Shown: positions 19,187 to 28,745, counted from the stretch's first letter. The stretch: DNA of 64,000 nucleotides from Martelella radicis (GCF_014196625.1 NZ_JACIDZ010000008.1:124001-188000), one strand, 5' to 3'. Translations and numbers: made by a program. The notes: a model not told the origin generated them from the sequence alone.

Positions 19187-19756
19187 ATGGCCGAAAAGGT
19201 CAAGCGTCTTTACGTTGACGAAATGTCATTTCGCTTGCGCTTGCGCCGGCTGATCTGGCGTGTCGTCTATCTGTTTCTGTTCAGGCCGACGCCCCGCTTC
19301 ATCGTCTTCGATCGTTGGCGGTTGTTTCTGCTCAGACGGTTCGGGGCTCGAATTGGAAAAGGGAGCCGCGTTGCGCCGGACTGTTTTGTCTGGGCGCCAT
19401 GGAACCTCGAAATGGGGAACTACGCCTGCCTGGCCGAGGGCGTCGACTGCTATACGATCGGCCCCTTGAAGATGGGCGACTACACGACCGTCAGTCAGCG
19501 GGCGTTTATCTGCACCGCTTCGCATGAGATCAAAACCAAGGCTCGGCGCCTTTTCTCCCGGCCGATCACGATCTGTGATCATGCCTGGGTCGCGGCTGAA
19601 GCCTTTGTCGGCCCCGGAGTGACCATCGGGGAGGGGTCTGTCGTGGGCGCCCGGTCGGTCGTGGTGCGGGATATCGAGCCGTGGAAGGTGGTTGGAGGAA
19701 ACCCTGCACGGGTTCTCAAGGATCGAACACTGAGCGAGGATCAACTTGATCGCTGA
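19187..19756 (+). CDS. Hexapeptide acetyltransferase, WcaF-like
   Basis: 189 residues. After a basic, hydrophobic N-terminus (RLIWRVVYLFLFRPTPRF) the left-handed beta helix begins with FGARIGKGSRVAPDCFVWAPWNLEMGNYACLA and continues to DHAWVAAEAFVGPGVTIGEGSVVGARSVV, closing WKVVGGNPARVLKDR. FVWAPWNLEMG and TASHEI are typical of the WcaF colanic-acid acetyltransferases. It probably O-acetylates a sugar such as fucose. It overlaps the next gene by 11 bases. Confidence 0.88.
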   Translation: MAEKVKRLYVDEMSFRLRLRRLIWRVVYLFLFRPTPRFIVFDRWRLFLLRRFGARIGKGSRVAPDCFVWAPWNLEMGNYACLAEGVDCYTIGPLKMGDYTTVSQRAFICTASHEIKTKARRLFSRPITICDHAWVAAEAFVGPGVTIGEGSVVGARSVVVRDIEPWKVVGGNPARVLKDRTLSEDQLDR

Positions 19757-20675
19757 AGAAAGTCCGAAGAATATTGCCGTCGTCATCCTGACGTTCAACG
19801 AGGAAAGGCACATCGCGCGCGCGCTTGAAAGCATCCGCGCGATCGCGAAGGAAGTCTTCGTCATCGATGCGTTTTCGACCGACCGGACGGCGGAAATAGC
19901 GCGCGCCAACGGCGCTGTCGTTCTCACCAATCCATGGATCAACTACGCGCGCCAGTTCCAGTGGGGTCTGGACAACGCGCCGATCACGGCGGACTGGATC
20001 ATGCGCATGGATGCCGACGAGGTCTTCGATGCCGCGCTTGTCGAAGAGATCAACACAAGGCTCCCCGGGCTTGGTCCCGAGACGGTCGCAGTCAACCTGA
20101 AGCGCCGGCACATTTTTCTGGATCGGTTCATCCGGCACGGAGGGCGATATCCTCTGGTTCTCACGCGGATCTGGCGGCGAGGGCATGGTCGCATCGAAAA
20201 CCGCTGGATGGATGAGCATATCATTGTCTGGGGCGGTCAGACCGTTACCTTCAAACACGCTTTTTCGGATCACAACCTCAACGATCTGACGTTCTTTACC
20301 GAGAAGCACAACAAATATGCCACCCGTGAGGCCGTGGACGTTCTGAACCAGCGCTACGGGCTTTTCGCACGCGAGGAACTCGGCCGCGACGACGGTTCCA
20401 GGCAGGCCGGAATCAAACGCTTCATCAAGGAAGATATCTACAATCGGCTGCCGTTCTGGTGCGGCCCCCTTGGCTATTTTCTATACCGCTATTTCATTCA
20501 GCTCGGGTTCCTTGACGGAAAAGAGGGGTTAATCTATCACTTTTTGCAGGGCTTCTGGTATCGGTTTCTTGTGGGCGCCAAAGCGTTGGAATTTGACCGG
20601 GCGCTTGGCGGCATTGCCGACAATGAAGGAAAGCTGAAAAAGCTTGAGGAGATGACGGGCCTCAACCTCACGTGA
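19746..20675 (+). CDS. Glycosyltransferase family 2 (WaaE/KdtX-like)
   Basis: 309 residues from TTG 19746, which lies inside the end of the acetyltransferase gene and has GAGCGAGG upstream. Motifs: AVVILTFNEERHIARALESI, FVIDAFSTDRTAEIARANGA, and WIMRMDADEVFDAAL with the D-x-D-x-E site near residue 87. The pattern is that of WaaE/KdtX-type beta-glycosyltransferases found in exopolysaccharide loci (membrane-associated C-terminus with HFLQGFWYRFLVGAKALE). It is the last glycosyltransferase of the locus. Confidence 0.9.
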   Translation: MIAEESPKNIAVVILTFNEERHIARALESIRAIAKEVFVIDAFSTDRTAEIARANGAVVLTNPWINYARQFQWGLDNAPITADWIMRMDADEVFDAALVEEINTRLPGLGPETVAVNLKRRHIFLDRFIRHGGRYPLVLTRIWRRGHGRIENRWMDEHIIVWGGQTVTFKHAFSDHNLNDLTFFTEKHNKYATREAVDVLNQRYGLFAREELGRDDGSRQAGIKRFIKEDIYNRLPFWCGPLGYFLYRYFIQLGFLDGKEGLIYHFLQGFWYRFLVGAKALEFDRALGGIADNEGKLKKLEEMTGLNLT

Positions 20676-20687
20676 CATGATTGTTTA

Positions 20688-20717
20688 TTGACACGACGCG
20701 TCATTGTTTTTTTTATA
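20688..20717 (+). promoter_or_regulatory. Candidate promoter for the Wzz/BY-kinase gene
   Basis: A consensus -35 TTGACA at 20688-20693 is followed after 18 bases by TTTATA at 20712-20717, about 95 bases before the ATG at 20812. The spacer holds the palindrome GACGCGTC at 20695-20702, which could be an operator. The preceding gene block ends at 20675, so a separate promoter here is reasonable. Confidence 0.45.
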
Positions 20718-20811
20718 AATTTCGCATTTAAGACATTCATCTGGATATGCATTCCGCCATTTCGGAGCCGATACATTCCGGCGGAGAAAAACAAAAGGTC
20801 CCATTCAGCCT

Positions 20812-22956
20812 ATGCCAACGGAACATCATTCGCATGCCGAGAGTGCAGCTCATTCCCGCGATAGTGACGAGGCTGTTATCGACCTTCGTTTTTTGAGGGC
20901 GCTGTGGCGGGACAAGTTCATCATCCTTGCCTTCGGCCTGGTCGCCATGTTGGCGGGCGCCTACTACGCCTACAATGTGGCTACACCGATCTACAGCGCG
21001 ACCGCTCAGGTGATGCGCAACAACCAGACATCGCAGATCGTGGACCTGCCTTCGGTCATCGGCGAATTGAGCAACGACTCGAACGCCATGGGTTCGGAAA
21101 TCCAGGTCATACAATCCCGCGTGTTGCTTGGCGACGTCGTTGACCAGCTCAACTTGGTAGAAGATCCCGAATTCAATGGCCGTCTTCGCGAGCCTTCGCT
21201 GAAGGTGCGCATCAAGTCTGCCATCATGTCCTGGTTTTCCTCGGAACAGCCGAGCAGCGCCGCGCCGCCCGACGAGGAGGTAGTCGAGCGGGCTATTCGT
21301 GATTCCGTCATCAGCGCACTACGCGCACACCTGAATGTCCGCAACCTGCCGACGACATCTGTTTTCAATATCACGGTCACTTCGGAAAGCCCTCAGAAGG
21401 CCGCCATGATCGCCGATACGATCGCGCGGCAATATGTTCAGGATCAGATTGATGTCAAACGCGACAGCATGAAGGAAGCCATTGTCTGGTTGACAGACCA
21501 GGTCGGCCAGCTTCAGCAGGATCTCGAGCAATCCGAGATAAGAGTCAGCGAGTTTCAGTCGGCCAATCCCATGATCACGCCGGAGGTTCTCGCCGGACTG
21601 CAGCGGCAGTTGAGTTCGGTGCGCGACCGGCTTGAAACGACCCGCGCCGAAGCGCGGGACGCATCGGCGCGTCTGGCGCTGCTGCAAAATGCAGAAAGCT
21701 ACAGCGGAAAGGCCGCGGTCTCCGGTAATGCGCGACTTGAGGAGCTTTCCGCGACCGCCTCCTTCAACGCCGCCGATGCTGCCGAATTCGACAGGATCTA
21801 CAGCGATATCGTTACCGATGCGCAGGCGAACCAGGCCCGCCAGAGCAGCAACCTCACCGCGCTCCAGAACTCTGAGACGCGGCTCAGCGATCAGATCGAG
21901 CGTCAGGGACAGGAACTCATCCAGCTTCAGCAGCTCACCCGCGAAGCTGAAGCAAACCGCTTGCTCTACCAGTATTTCCTTGGCCGCCTGAAGGAGACAT
22001 CGGCGCAGCAGGGCATTCAAAAGCCCGACAGCCGCATCATCGCCGAGGCGGTCGTGCCAGGCGGTCCGATCGAGCCGCGTAAGTCGTTCATTCTCGTGAT
22101 TTATCTGGCTATGGGACTGGGACTGGGCGTTGCGGTTACCTTGCTGAGGGAAAGCCGCAAACGGGTCTTTCACACGGCGCCGGAACTGGAGCAGGCGACA
22201 GGCGAACAGGTTCTGGGGCAGGTTCCGCTCATTTCCGTCAACCGTCGCCGGAAGTTCCTATCCTACTTCAATGAACATGGGACGTCGGCCGCAGCCGAAG
22301 CGATCCGCAATTTGAGGACTTCGATCCTGTTGTCGAATGTGGATACGGATCCTCAGATCATCATGGTCACCTCGGCGCTGCCCGGCGAAGGAAAAACCTC
22401 GATTTCACTTACGCTTGCCCTGAATATGACCGGCCTTTCAAAAAGGGTCCTCGTCATGGAGGGGGATATCAGACGGCGTGCACTGGGAGAGTATTTTGAC
22501 CTCGACCAGGAGAAAGGCTTGATGTCGGTTCTGGGCGGCACAGCAAGCCTCGATGATGTGATACAGCGCAGCGACGAGTTCGGCTTTGATATTCTGGGCA
22601 GTGGCAAGACGACGGCCAATGCCGCCGATGTTGTATCTTCCCAGAACTTCAATAACCTTCTGACAGAGCTGCGGTCACGCTACGACCACATCATTATCGA
22701 TACGCCGCCGCTCCTCATCGTTCCGGACAGCCGTATCGTGGCAAAACAGGTCGACAGGGTTGTCATGGTTGTAAAGTGGAACCAGACGAGCCGGTCGCAG
22801 CTCTTTGAGGCGCTGGATATGATTGAATCCGTGAATGCGAAGGTTGACGGGTTGGTCCTCAACCAGATCAGCGCTTCAGGCATGAAACGCTACGGCTATG
22901 GCGACAGCTACGGCTCCTACTACGCCTATAGCGCAAGCGGCTACTATGACAAGTGA
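20812..22956 (+). CDS. Polysaccharide co-polymerase / tyrosine autokinase (ExoP/Wzc type)
   Basis: 714 residues. An N-terminal Wzz domain with a membrane segment (FIILAFGLVAMLAGAYYAY, near residues 37-55), a long periplasmic coiled-coil region (about 200-400) and a second membrane segment (SFILVIYLAMGLGLGVAV near 425-442) precede the BY-kinase. Walker A is SALPGEGKTS near residue 521, Walker A' is VLVMEGDIRR (Glu in place of the usual first Asp), Walker B is HIIIDTPPLL. The tail RYGYGDSYGSYYAYSASGYY carries eight tyrosines for autophosphorylation. It controls polymer chain length and export together with a Wza-type channel not present in this window. Confidence 0.95.
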   Translation: MPTEHHSHAESAAHSRDSDEAVIDLRFLRALWRDKFIILAFGLVAMLAGAYYAYNVATPIYSATAQVMRNNQTSQIVDLPSVIGELSNDSNAMGSEIQVIQSRVLLGDVVDQLNLVEDPEFNGRLREPSLKVRIKSAIMSWFSSEQPSSAAPPDEEVVERAIRDSVISALRAHLNVRNLPTTSVFNITVTSESPQKAAMIADTIARQYVQDQIDVKRDSMKEAIVWLTDQVGQLQQDLEQSEIRVSEFQSANPMITPEVLAGLQRQLSSVRDRLETTRAEARDASARLALLQNAESYSGKAAVSGNARLEELSATASFNAADAAEFDRIYSDIVTDAQANQARQSSNLTALQNSETRLSDQIERQGQELIQLQQLTREAEANRLLYQYFLGRLKETSAQQGIQKPDSRIIAEAVVPGGPIEPRKSFILVIYLAMGLGLGVAVTLLRESRKRVFHTAPELEQATGEQVLGQVPLISVNRRRKFLSYFNEHGTSAAAEAIRNLRTSILLSNVDTDPQIIMVTSALPGEGKTSISLTLALNMTGLSKRVLVMEGDIRRRALGEYFDLDQEKGLMSVLGGTASLDDVIQRSDEFGFDILGSGKTTANAADVVSSQNFNNLLTELRSRYDHIIIDTPPLLIVPDSRIVAKQVDRVVMVVKWNQTSRSQLFEALDMIESVNAKVDGLVLNQISASGMKRYGYGDSYGSYYAYSASGYYDK

Positions 22957-23322
22957 GCGTTGCCGCGTGCGGTTGCCTTCACTTCCTCTTGCGATGCGGA
23001 GTTCCGCCCGAGACCGTCACCGGGATGTTGCCGTGCAAATGCTCGCCTGCTCGAACGTGTCGACAGACTTGAAGTCCTTTCGCAATGGATGAGTGAGAAA
23101 AACAGAACCGTTGCTTGGTTCAGTTTTCGATTGAGACGCAGGTTGGGCCCGGTGGCAAACGGAAGCTGTTCTTGAGGCATTGACGCCGGTTCAGCGGGAC
23201 AACGCCGGTTCTGCTCTATCTTCCGGCATTCCCGGCGCATCGGCCTCCGCCCGTTGTCACCGTGGGAGCAGGGTGCTAAAGCTCATCCATATTTTTGATC
23301 TTTACATTCACAGGGTTTCAGC
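22957..23322 (+). other. Intergenic segment without recognisable content
   Basis: 366 bases between the co-polymerase/kinase and an endonuclease/phosphatase-type gene. Short frames on both strands lack domains and ribosome sites. I see no clear hairpin terminator after the kinase gene, no tRNA and no repeat. Confidence 0.5.
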
Positions 23323-24273
23323 TTGGGCTTTCTCAGGTCTTTGGTTGCCATTTGCGCTGTTCTGACGATTTTTCTGGGTTTACTGCCCTCATTGTCAAAT
23401 TTGTGGCTGTTCGCTTTTGTCGGCGGCATGCGGATGCATATCACCGTTGCGGCACTTATTCTTTCGCTTGCGCTGTTCGGGCTTGTGAAAAATCGGTGGT
23501 CCTTGCTCCCTCTGGCTGCGAGCGTTCTGCTCGCCATCTGGGTCGGGGCCCTTCACTATGGAGTGGTTCAGCCACAGCTCAAGCAGGATCAGCGCTATAC
23601 CACGCTGAAACTCATCGAGTTCAATATGCTGGGCCATAATCGAAACGGAGATGCCATAGCGCAGTGGCTTGAAGATCAGGATGGCGATGTTGTCTACGCG
23701 TTGGAATCCAGTCCCATTTGGGCGCATCTGGACGAACTCTCGGAGGCCTACCCTTATTGCGCCGGGTGCAGCGGCGACGTGCAACGCGGCGACCTGATCG
23801 TTCTTTCGAAACATCCTCTGGAGGATGTGGGGATATTCTCGCTGGGCAAGATGTCTCCCAACCGTTTCATACGGACGCGGATCACGTTTGGCGGGGGGCA
23901 TGTCTTTCTGGTCGCCATGCATCTGGTGAAACCCTATTTTGATGCCGAGCAACAGATCGAACTCACGAGGGCGGCTCATATCCTTAAGGATGCTGAGGGG
24001 CCCATGATCCTGGGGGGAGACTTCAACTCCTCGCTGCTCTCTCCCACAGTTCAGGCTTTCATGCAGGAGGTCGGGTTGCGATCCCATGCCCGCGAGCCAC
24101 GAACATGGCCGGTCAGTGCGCCCTCGATCGGTTTGCCCATCGACCATATTCTGGTGCGGCCGCCAGCCCATATCACGGCTCTTTCCCGCATGAAGGACAG
24201 TATCGGCTCTAATCATTTCGGGCTGATCGCCGACATTTCCATACCCGTTGTCCCGGTCGACGAAGCCCGGTGA
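23323..24273 (+). CDS. Membrane-anchored endonuclease/exonuclease/phosphatase family protein
   Basis: 316 residues from TTG 23323. Three hydrophobic segments in the first 90 residues (VAICAVLTIFLGLLP, LWLFAFVGG, HITVAALILSLALFGL) anchor a periplasm- or cytoplasm-facing EEP domain. Catalytic elements are present: LIEFNMLGHN, YALES, AMHLVK, LGGDFNSS, PIDHIL and SNHFGLIADI. The family includes DNase I-like nucleases and phosphodiesterases. Proteins of this layout are frequent beside exopolysaccharide loci; the substrate is unknown. It stands apart from the kinase gene by about 370 bases. Confidence 0.8.
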   Translation: MGFLRSLVAICAVLTIFLGLLPSLSNLWLFAFVGGMRMHITVAALILSLALFGLVKNRWSLLPLAASVLLAIWVGALHYGVVQPQLKQDQRYTTLKLIEFNMLGHNRNGDAIAQWLEDQDGDVVYALESSPIWAHLDELSEAYPYCAGCSGDVQRGDLIVLSKHPLEDVGIFSLGKMSPNRFIRTRITFGGGHVFLVAMHLVKPYFDAEQQIELTRAAHILKDAEGPMILGGDFNSSLLSPTVQAFMQEVGLRSHAREPRTWPVSAPSIGLPIDHILVRPPAHITALSRMKDSIGSNHFGLIADISIPVVPVDEAR

Positions 24274-24412
24274 GGCCGATACCATCGCTGCCGCCCGGTT
24301 GTTCCGGGACAAATAAATCCTTCGTCAAGTTCATGTTTGCGCTGTCAGGGCGCCCGGCTTTCTGGCAAGCTCTTTCGGTGACTATTCGAAGGGGGCAGGG
24401 GGCCCGGCAATA

Positions 24413-25501
24413 ATGAAAGCAATAGGTCATGTTTTCGGGTGCGCATTGATGGTTCTCTCGGCAGCGGGGATATCTCCGGCTTTCGCCGACGAGCCGACTG
24501 ATGAAAATTTCTGCGATTGGTATTCCGCGTTTTCGGTCGCCATTGCCCATAAGGCGATCACGCAGAACCCGGATTGCCTCGATTTCGGCCGGGGTCTGCA
24601 TGAGAACAAGGACATGCATTTCTCATGGTGCATGCGCAACACGAAGGAGACGGTGACCGGCGCCGGACGGCATATCGCCGACCTTGCCGAGCAGTGCAGC
24701 GCGCCGTCAAACCCGCGCCCGGCGCAGAACAACCCGGACGCGTTTGCCGCGAAGGTGGCAGCGGGCGGCCAGACCTGGATGGTCGAGCGGTTGATCCCCG
24801 GCGTCTGCTACGCCGAACTGATCGACAATTCGAAACAGGAGTATTTCGGCCGGATGATCCGGTTCGAGTTTTCCGACGGGCAGTATCGTCTGGTTTCGGA
24901 TTTCAGCCGTGCGGACGGCATGCACAATGTCCTTGTCGACGGGCGAGGCTTCCGCACGCATTTCGAACAGGTTTCCGATGCCGTCACGGCCACAGTTGGC
25001 CAGGATTTCATCGCGGCCGTCAAGCGCGGCAGCCGGCTGAACCTCAATTTCGAGCCGGACGGGCCGGGATATTCGCTTTCGGGTTCCGCCGCCGCGCTCG
25101 ACATGATGCTCGATTGCGCCAGCGGTCGCCAAGCCGCCGCCCGCCAGACGGCGACGCAGCCGGCGCCTCCGCCCGCCTCCCCGCCGACAAGGGAGCCCAG
25201 CGTCATTCAGGGAAGCTGCAGGCTGATCGTCGACGGCATGACCTACATCGACCGGCGCGGCGACTGCCCAATCTGGATGGAAAATGACGGGTCCGGAAGG
25301 CTCTGGATCAACACCAACCGCGTGAATGACATGCCGGACTATTTTGCCGAACTCAGTCCCGACGGAAACGGCTTTGCCTCGGGCCACTGGAACGGCGAGC
25401 CGGGCGCGACCCATGCCCAGGGCTGGCTGGGCGACGATTTTCAACTGGGCAAGGGCGGGTGCTGGTCGAACAGCCGCGCCACCATCTGCGCGGCGCGCTG
25501 A
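24413..25501 (+). CDS. Secreted protein of unknown function
   Basis: 362 residues. A signal peptide (MKAIGHVFGCALMVLSAAG to about Ala25, cleavage near AFADEP) is followed by a Cys-containing domain of about 210 residues, a Pro/Ala/Thr-rich linker near 243-263 (QPAPPPASPPTREPS) and a C-terminal domain with paired cysteines (GSCRLIVDG, RRGDCPIWM, KGGCWSNSRATICAAR). The even spread of cysteines suggests disulfides, hence a periplasmic or extracellular location. I do not recognise the family. It is not obviously part of an operon and converges on the ectoine operon across a terminator. Confidence 0.8.
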   Translation: MKAIGHVFGCALMVLSAAGISPAFADEPTDENFCDWYSAFSVAIAHKAITQNPDCLDFGRGLHENKDMHFSWCMRNTKETVTGAGRHIADLAEQCSAPSNPRPAQNNPDAFAAKVAAGGQTWMVERLIPGVCYAELIDNSKQEYFGRMIRFEFSDGQYRLVSDFSRADGMHNVLVDGRGFRTHFEQVSDAVTATVGQDFIAAVKRGSRLNLNFEPDGPGYSLSGSAAALDMMLDCASGRQAAARQTATQPAPPPASPPTREPSVIQGSCRLIVDGMTYIDRRGDCPIWMENDGSGRLWINTNRVNDMPDYFAELSPDGNGFASGHWNGEPGATHAQGWLGDDFQLGKGGCWSNSRATICAAR

Positions 25502-25507
25502 AAAAGA

Positions 25508-25534
25508 AAGGCCGGTCATGTGCTGACCGGCCTT
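25508..25534 (-). terminator. Rho-independent terminator of the ectABC-ask operon
   Basis: A perfect 11-bp inverted repeat (AAGGCCGGTCA / TGACCGGCCTT) with a 5-base loop. Read on the minus strand it is followed by TTTCTTTTTC, a good U-tract, about 37 bases after the ask stop. On the plus strand the downstream tract is C-rich, so it acts chiefly for the minus-strand operon, though it may also slow plus-strand transcription. Confidence 0.85.
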
Positions 25535-25570
25535 CACCCCTCTCCGTCATGTTGACTTGCCTGCCGGCAA

Positions 25571-26995
25571 TCATGCCGCCTTTGAAAGGGCGGGCCGTTC
25601 CGGCTCGGCCAGCGCGCGGTGCAGCGCGATGATGACCGGGTCCAGCGCGTCGCGGTCGACGATGAACTGGACGTCGACATTGCGCGGACCCTGGCTGGCG
25701 CCGATCGCCTCGTGGCCGGCGGCGGCAATGGCCTGCAGGCCGCGCGTCAGCACCGAAAGCCCGTTCAGATCGCGGCCGACGACCGAGGCCATGGCGATCG
25801 CCCTCGACGTGACTTCCGCCGACGGGCAGCGCTCGGAAAGATCCTTCTCCACCCGGCGCAGCACCTTGAGCGAGCTGTCGACATAATGGGTGATCGTGTT
25901 GGCGTTGGAGACCTTCGAGACGATGCGCACCTTGTGGCGCGTCAGCACCTCGAGGATCGCCGCGTCATAGCCCTTCACGCCGACCATGTCCTGCTCGAAC
26001 AGTTCCAGCGCGTAGAGTTCCAGGCCGGTGACGATCTCGACGCCCGGCTTGTCCGCCGGCCGGTCGTCGATCAGCGTGCCCGGATCCCCCGGCTCGAAGG
26101 CATTGGTGACGCGCAGCGGCACGGCGGCCCGGCGCAGCGTCTTCGCCGCCTTCGGATGGATCGCCTCCATGCCGAGATTGGAAAGCTGGTCGGCGACATC
26201 GTAATTGGTGCGGCCGAGCTTGCGCACGGCATCGGCGCCCACAAGCGCCGGATCGGCCGACGACAGGTGGAATTCCTTGTGAATGATCGCTTCGCTGGCG
26301 CCGGAAAGGGCGGCAAGGCGCGAAAAGGTCACCTCGGAATAGCCGCGGTCGAACTCGCTCATCAGCCCTTCGATGCACTGCGCATAGCCGGTGACGATCG
26401 GCATCTCGCTTTTGAGGTCGATGCCGTCGATCCCCTGGCGGATGCGGTTATCAAGTGACAGATCACCCTCGTCATGCCAGCCGGAAAGATCGACGAAACG
26501 GGCATTCACGCCGGCGCGCTTCAACAGCAGCGTCGTGGCGAAGGCCGAATGCGCCTCGCCGAGGCCCGACAGCAGTTCGCGGATCTGGCTCATATGCTCC
26601 GACAGGCGGAAGTGGCCGTAGGAGCACAGGCGCTGCAGATCGATCAGGCAGTTGCGGGCGCCCAGAATGCGCTCCTGCACGAAGGCATCGGCGCGCTCGA
26701 TATCGGCCGGATTGTCCAGCACCTTGAAATGCGCTTCCTTCATGGCGTCGGCGACGCGGTCCAGCGCGTCGTGCCAGCCATGGTGGCTCTGGTTGTTGAC
26801 GAAAGCGGCGTAGACGCCGTTTTCACCGGACTTCTTGTGCTCCAGCAGAAGGTTGGTGATGCCGCCAAAGGCGGAGACCACGAAGATCCGTCCGTAAAGC
26901 TCTGACGTCTTGCGACCGCCGATGATCAGCGTGTCGCGAAGCTCATTGATGCGGGACATGGATGTCCCGCCAATCTTTTCGACTGTATGGGCCAT
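25571..26995 (-). CDS. ask: Ectoine-type aspartate kinase (Ask_ect)
   Basis: 474 residues from the ATG at 26995, five bases after the ectC stop. The N-terminus MAHTVEKIGGTSMSR carries the KIGGTSMS variant of the KFGGTS motif that marks the aspartokinases of ectoine clusters. C-terminal ACT-type sequences (VKGYDAAILEVLTRHKVRIVSKVSNA) follow. It makes L-4-aspartyl phosphate, feeding aspartate-semialdehyde to EctB, and members of this group are typically less feedback-inhibited. An in-frame upstream extension to 27025 would overlap ectC and is not conserved. It is the last gene of ectABC-ask. Confidence 0.95.
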   Translation of the reverse strand: MAHTVEKIGGTSMSRINELRDTLIIGGRKTSELYGRIFVVSAFGGITNLLLEHKKSGENGVYAAFVNNQSHHGWHDALDRVADAMKEAHFKVLDNPADIERADAFVQERILGARNCLIDLQRLCSYGHFRLSEHMSQIRELLSGLGEAHSAFATTLLLKRAGVNARFVDLSGWHDEGDLSLDNRIRQGIDGIDLKSEMPIVTGYAQCIEGLMSEFDRGYSEVTFSRLAALSGASEAIIHKEFHLSSADPALVGADAVRKLGRTNYDVADQLSNLGMEAIHPKAAKTLRRAAVPLRVTNAFEPGDPGTLIDDRPADKPGVEIVTGLELYALELFEQDMVGVKGYDAAILEVLTRHKVRIVSKVSNANTITHYVDSSLKVLRRVEKDLSERCPSAEVTSRAIAMASVVGRDLNGLSVLTRGLQAIAAAGHEAIGASQGPRNVDVQFIVDRDALDPVIIALHRALAEPERPALSKAA

Positions 26996-26999
26996 GGGT

Positions 27000-27398
27000 T
27001 CAGGCGTTTTCCTCCGCCGGGGCATAGGATCCGTCTTCCCGGTGCACTTCCGTGCCGGTGACCGGGGGATTGAAGCAGCAGGCCATCACCAGCTCCTCCT
27101 CGGAGCGCAGGATGTGGCGATCATGCTCGTTCAGCGCATACATCACGCCGGGCTTGATCTGATGCGTTTCGCCGGTGGCGATATCGGTGATCGAGCCCTT
27201 GCCGCTGATGCAGTAGACGCTTTCGAAATGGTGCTTGTATTCGAACGTGTGCTCGGAGCCGGCTTCCAGAATGGTGATGTGGAAGGAGAAACCCATGCCA
27301 TCGCCGGCGAGCAGCATGCGGATCGAACGCCATTTGGCGTCGGCGACCACGCGGTCCTGCTCGTTTTTCATGATTTCGTTCAAGTCGCGTACAATCAT
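27000..27398 (-). CDS. ectC: L-ectoine synthase
   Basis: 132 residues, the usual length. [20 protein letters not shown], the cupin metal/ligand region ([20 protein letters not shown]) and [15 protein letters not shown] are characteristic of EctC. It cyclises N-gamma-acetyl-diaminobutyrate to ectoine in the cytoplasm. It starts 6 bases after the ectB stop and is followed 5 bases later by ask. Confidence 0.97.
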   Translation of the reverse strand: MIVRDLNEIMKNEQDRVVADAKWRSIRMLLAGDGMGFSFHITILEAGSEHTFEYKHHFESVYCISGKGSITDIATGETHQIKPGVMYALNEHDRHILRSEEELVMACCFNPPVTGTEVHREDGSYAPAEENA

Positions 27399-27404
27399 TC
27401 CGAA

Positions 27405-28691
27405 TTACTCCGCTGCAATCTGGGTCTTGGCGGCCATCGTCTCGCGGACGGCCTCGATAAGAATGTCAAAGCCTTCGGCGAAGGTTTCTTCCGAGGTGGT
27501 GAGCGGTGCCAGCACCTTGACCACCTGATCCTCGTTACCGGAAGTCTCGATGATGAGGCCCTTGTCGAAGGCGCGGGCGCAGATTTCTTCCGCCAGCTCG
27601 CCGGTGCCGACATCAACGCCCTGCATCAGGCCGCGACCTTTGAGCGTCGCGCCGGGAATTTCGGCGGCAATGCGCGTCAGCGCGCCGGTCAGCATCGTGC
27701 TCTTGTCGGCCAGTTCCTTCTGGAAGGAATCATTGGTCCAGAATTTTTCGATGGCGACGCGGGCGGTGACAAAGGCGTGGGTGTTGCCGCGGAACGTGCC
27801 GTTATGCTCGGCCGGGCCGAAGACATCATGTTCGGGGCGGACCAGAACCAGGGCCATCGGCAGGCCGAAGCCGGAAACTGATTTTGCCATGGTGATGATA
27901 TCCGGCGTCACGCCCATTTCCTCGAACGAGAAGAAATGACCGGTGCGACCGGAGCCGGCCTGAATGTCGTCGATGATCAGCAGGGCGCCGTGGTTGCGGG
28001 CAATCTCGGCCATGCGACGGATCCACTCGGGAGAGGCGGCATTGAGCCCGCCTTCGCCCTGCACGGTCTCGAACATGATCGCGGCCGGCTCGTCGACGCC
28101 GCTGGACGGGTCGGCAAGCATCTGCTCCAGAAGCGCCGCACTGTCGACGCCGTCGGCATAATCGTCATAGGGAAGGCGGGTGACGCCGGAGGTATCCATC
28201 GAAGCGCCGCCGCGATGATAGCCGTTGCCGGTCGCTGCCAGCGCGCCCATGGTCACGCCGTGAAAACCGTTGGTAAAGGCGATGATGTTGGTGCGGCCGG
28301 TCGACTTGCGGGCGATCTTCATCGCCGCCTCGACGGCATTGGCGCCGGTCGGGCCGGTGAACATCACCTTGTGGTCCATGCCGCGCGGCTTCAGGATGTG
28401 GGTCTCCATCGCCTTGAGGAAATCGCTCTTGGCATCGGTGTGCAGGTCGAGACCCTGGGCAATGCCGTCAGAGGAAATGTGCTCGATCAGCGCTTCCTTC
28501 ATGTCGGCGTCGTTATGGCCATAGTTCAGCGAGGAACAGCCGGCGAGGAAATCGATCCAGCGATTGCCGTCCTTGTCGAAGATTTCCGAGCCGCTGGCAC
28601 GGGTGAAGGTGGCCGGCATGCTGCGGCAATAGGAGCGCGCGGCGCTTTCGCGGCGCTTGAAAACATCATTCTTGATCATGTCCATAGGCAT
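27405..28691 (-). CDS. ectB: Diaminobutyrate--2-oxoglutarate transaminase
   Basis: 428 residues, a class III aminotransferase. The PLP lysine is in IITMAKSVSGFGLPMA, preceded by LLIIDDIQAGSGRTG; TGPTGANAVEAAMKIAR and GFHGVTMGALAATGN are also family-specific. It converts aspartate-semialdehyde plus glutamate to L-2,4-diaminobutyrate. The start at 28691 (MPMDMIKND) has AAAGGACG upstream; the second Met two codons later is equally possible. It lies 54 bases downstream of ectA. Confidence 0.97.
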   Translation of the reverse strand: MPMDMIKNDVFKRRESAARSYCRSMPATFTRASGSEIFDKDGNRWIDFLAGCSSLNYGHNDADMKEALIEHISSDGIAQGLDLHTDAKSDFLKAMETHILKPRGMDHKVMFTGPTGANAVEAAMKIARKSTGRTNIIAFTNGFHGVTMGALAATGNGYHRGGASMDTSGVTRLPYDDYADGVDSAALLEQMLADPSSGVDEPAAIMFETVQGEGGLNAASPEWIRRMAEIARNHGALLIIDDIQAGSGRTGHFFSFEEMGVTPDIITMAKSVSGFGLPMALVLVRPEHDVFGPAEHNGTFRGNTHAFVTARVAIEKFWTNDSFQKELADKSTMLTGALTRIAAEIPGATLKGRGLMQGVDVGTGELAEEICARAFDKGLIIETSGNEDQVVKVLAPLTTSEETFAEGFDILIEAVRETMAAKTQIAAE

Positions 28692-28745
28692 GAGTCGTCC
28701 TTTCGCTTGAAGCGATTTTTCGGGAATAGGGTTCGGGCTTTTGGC

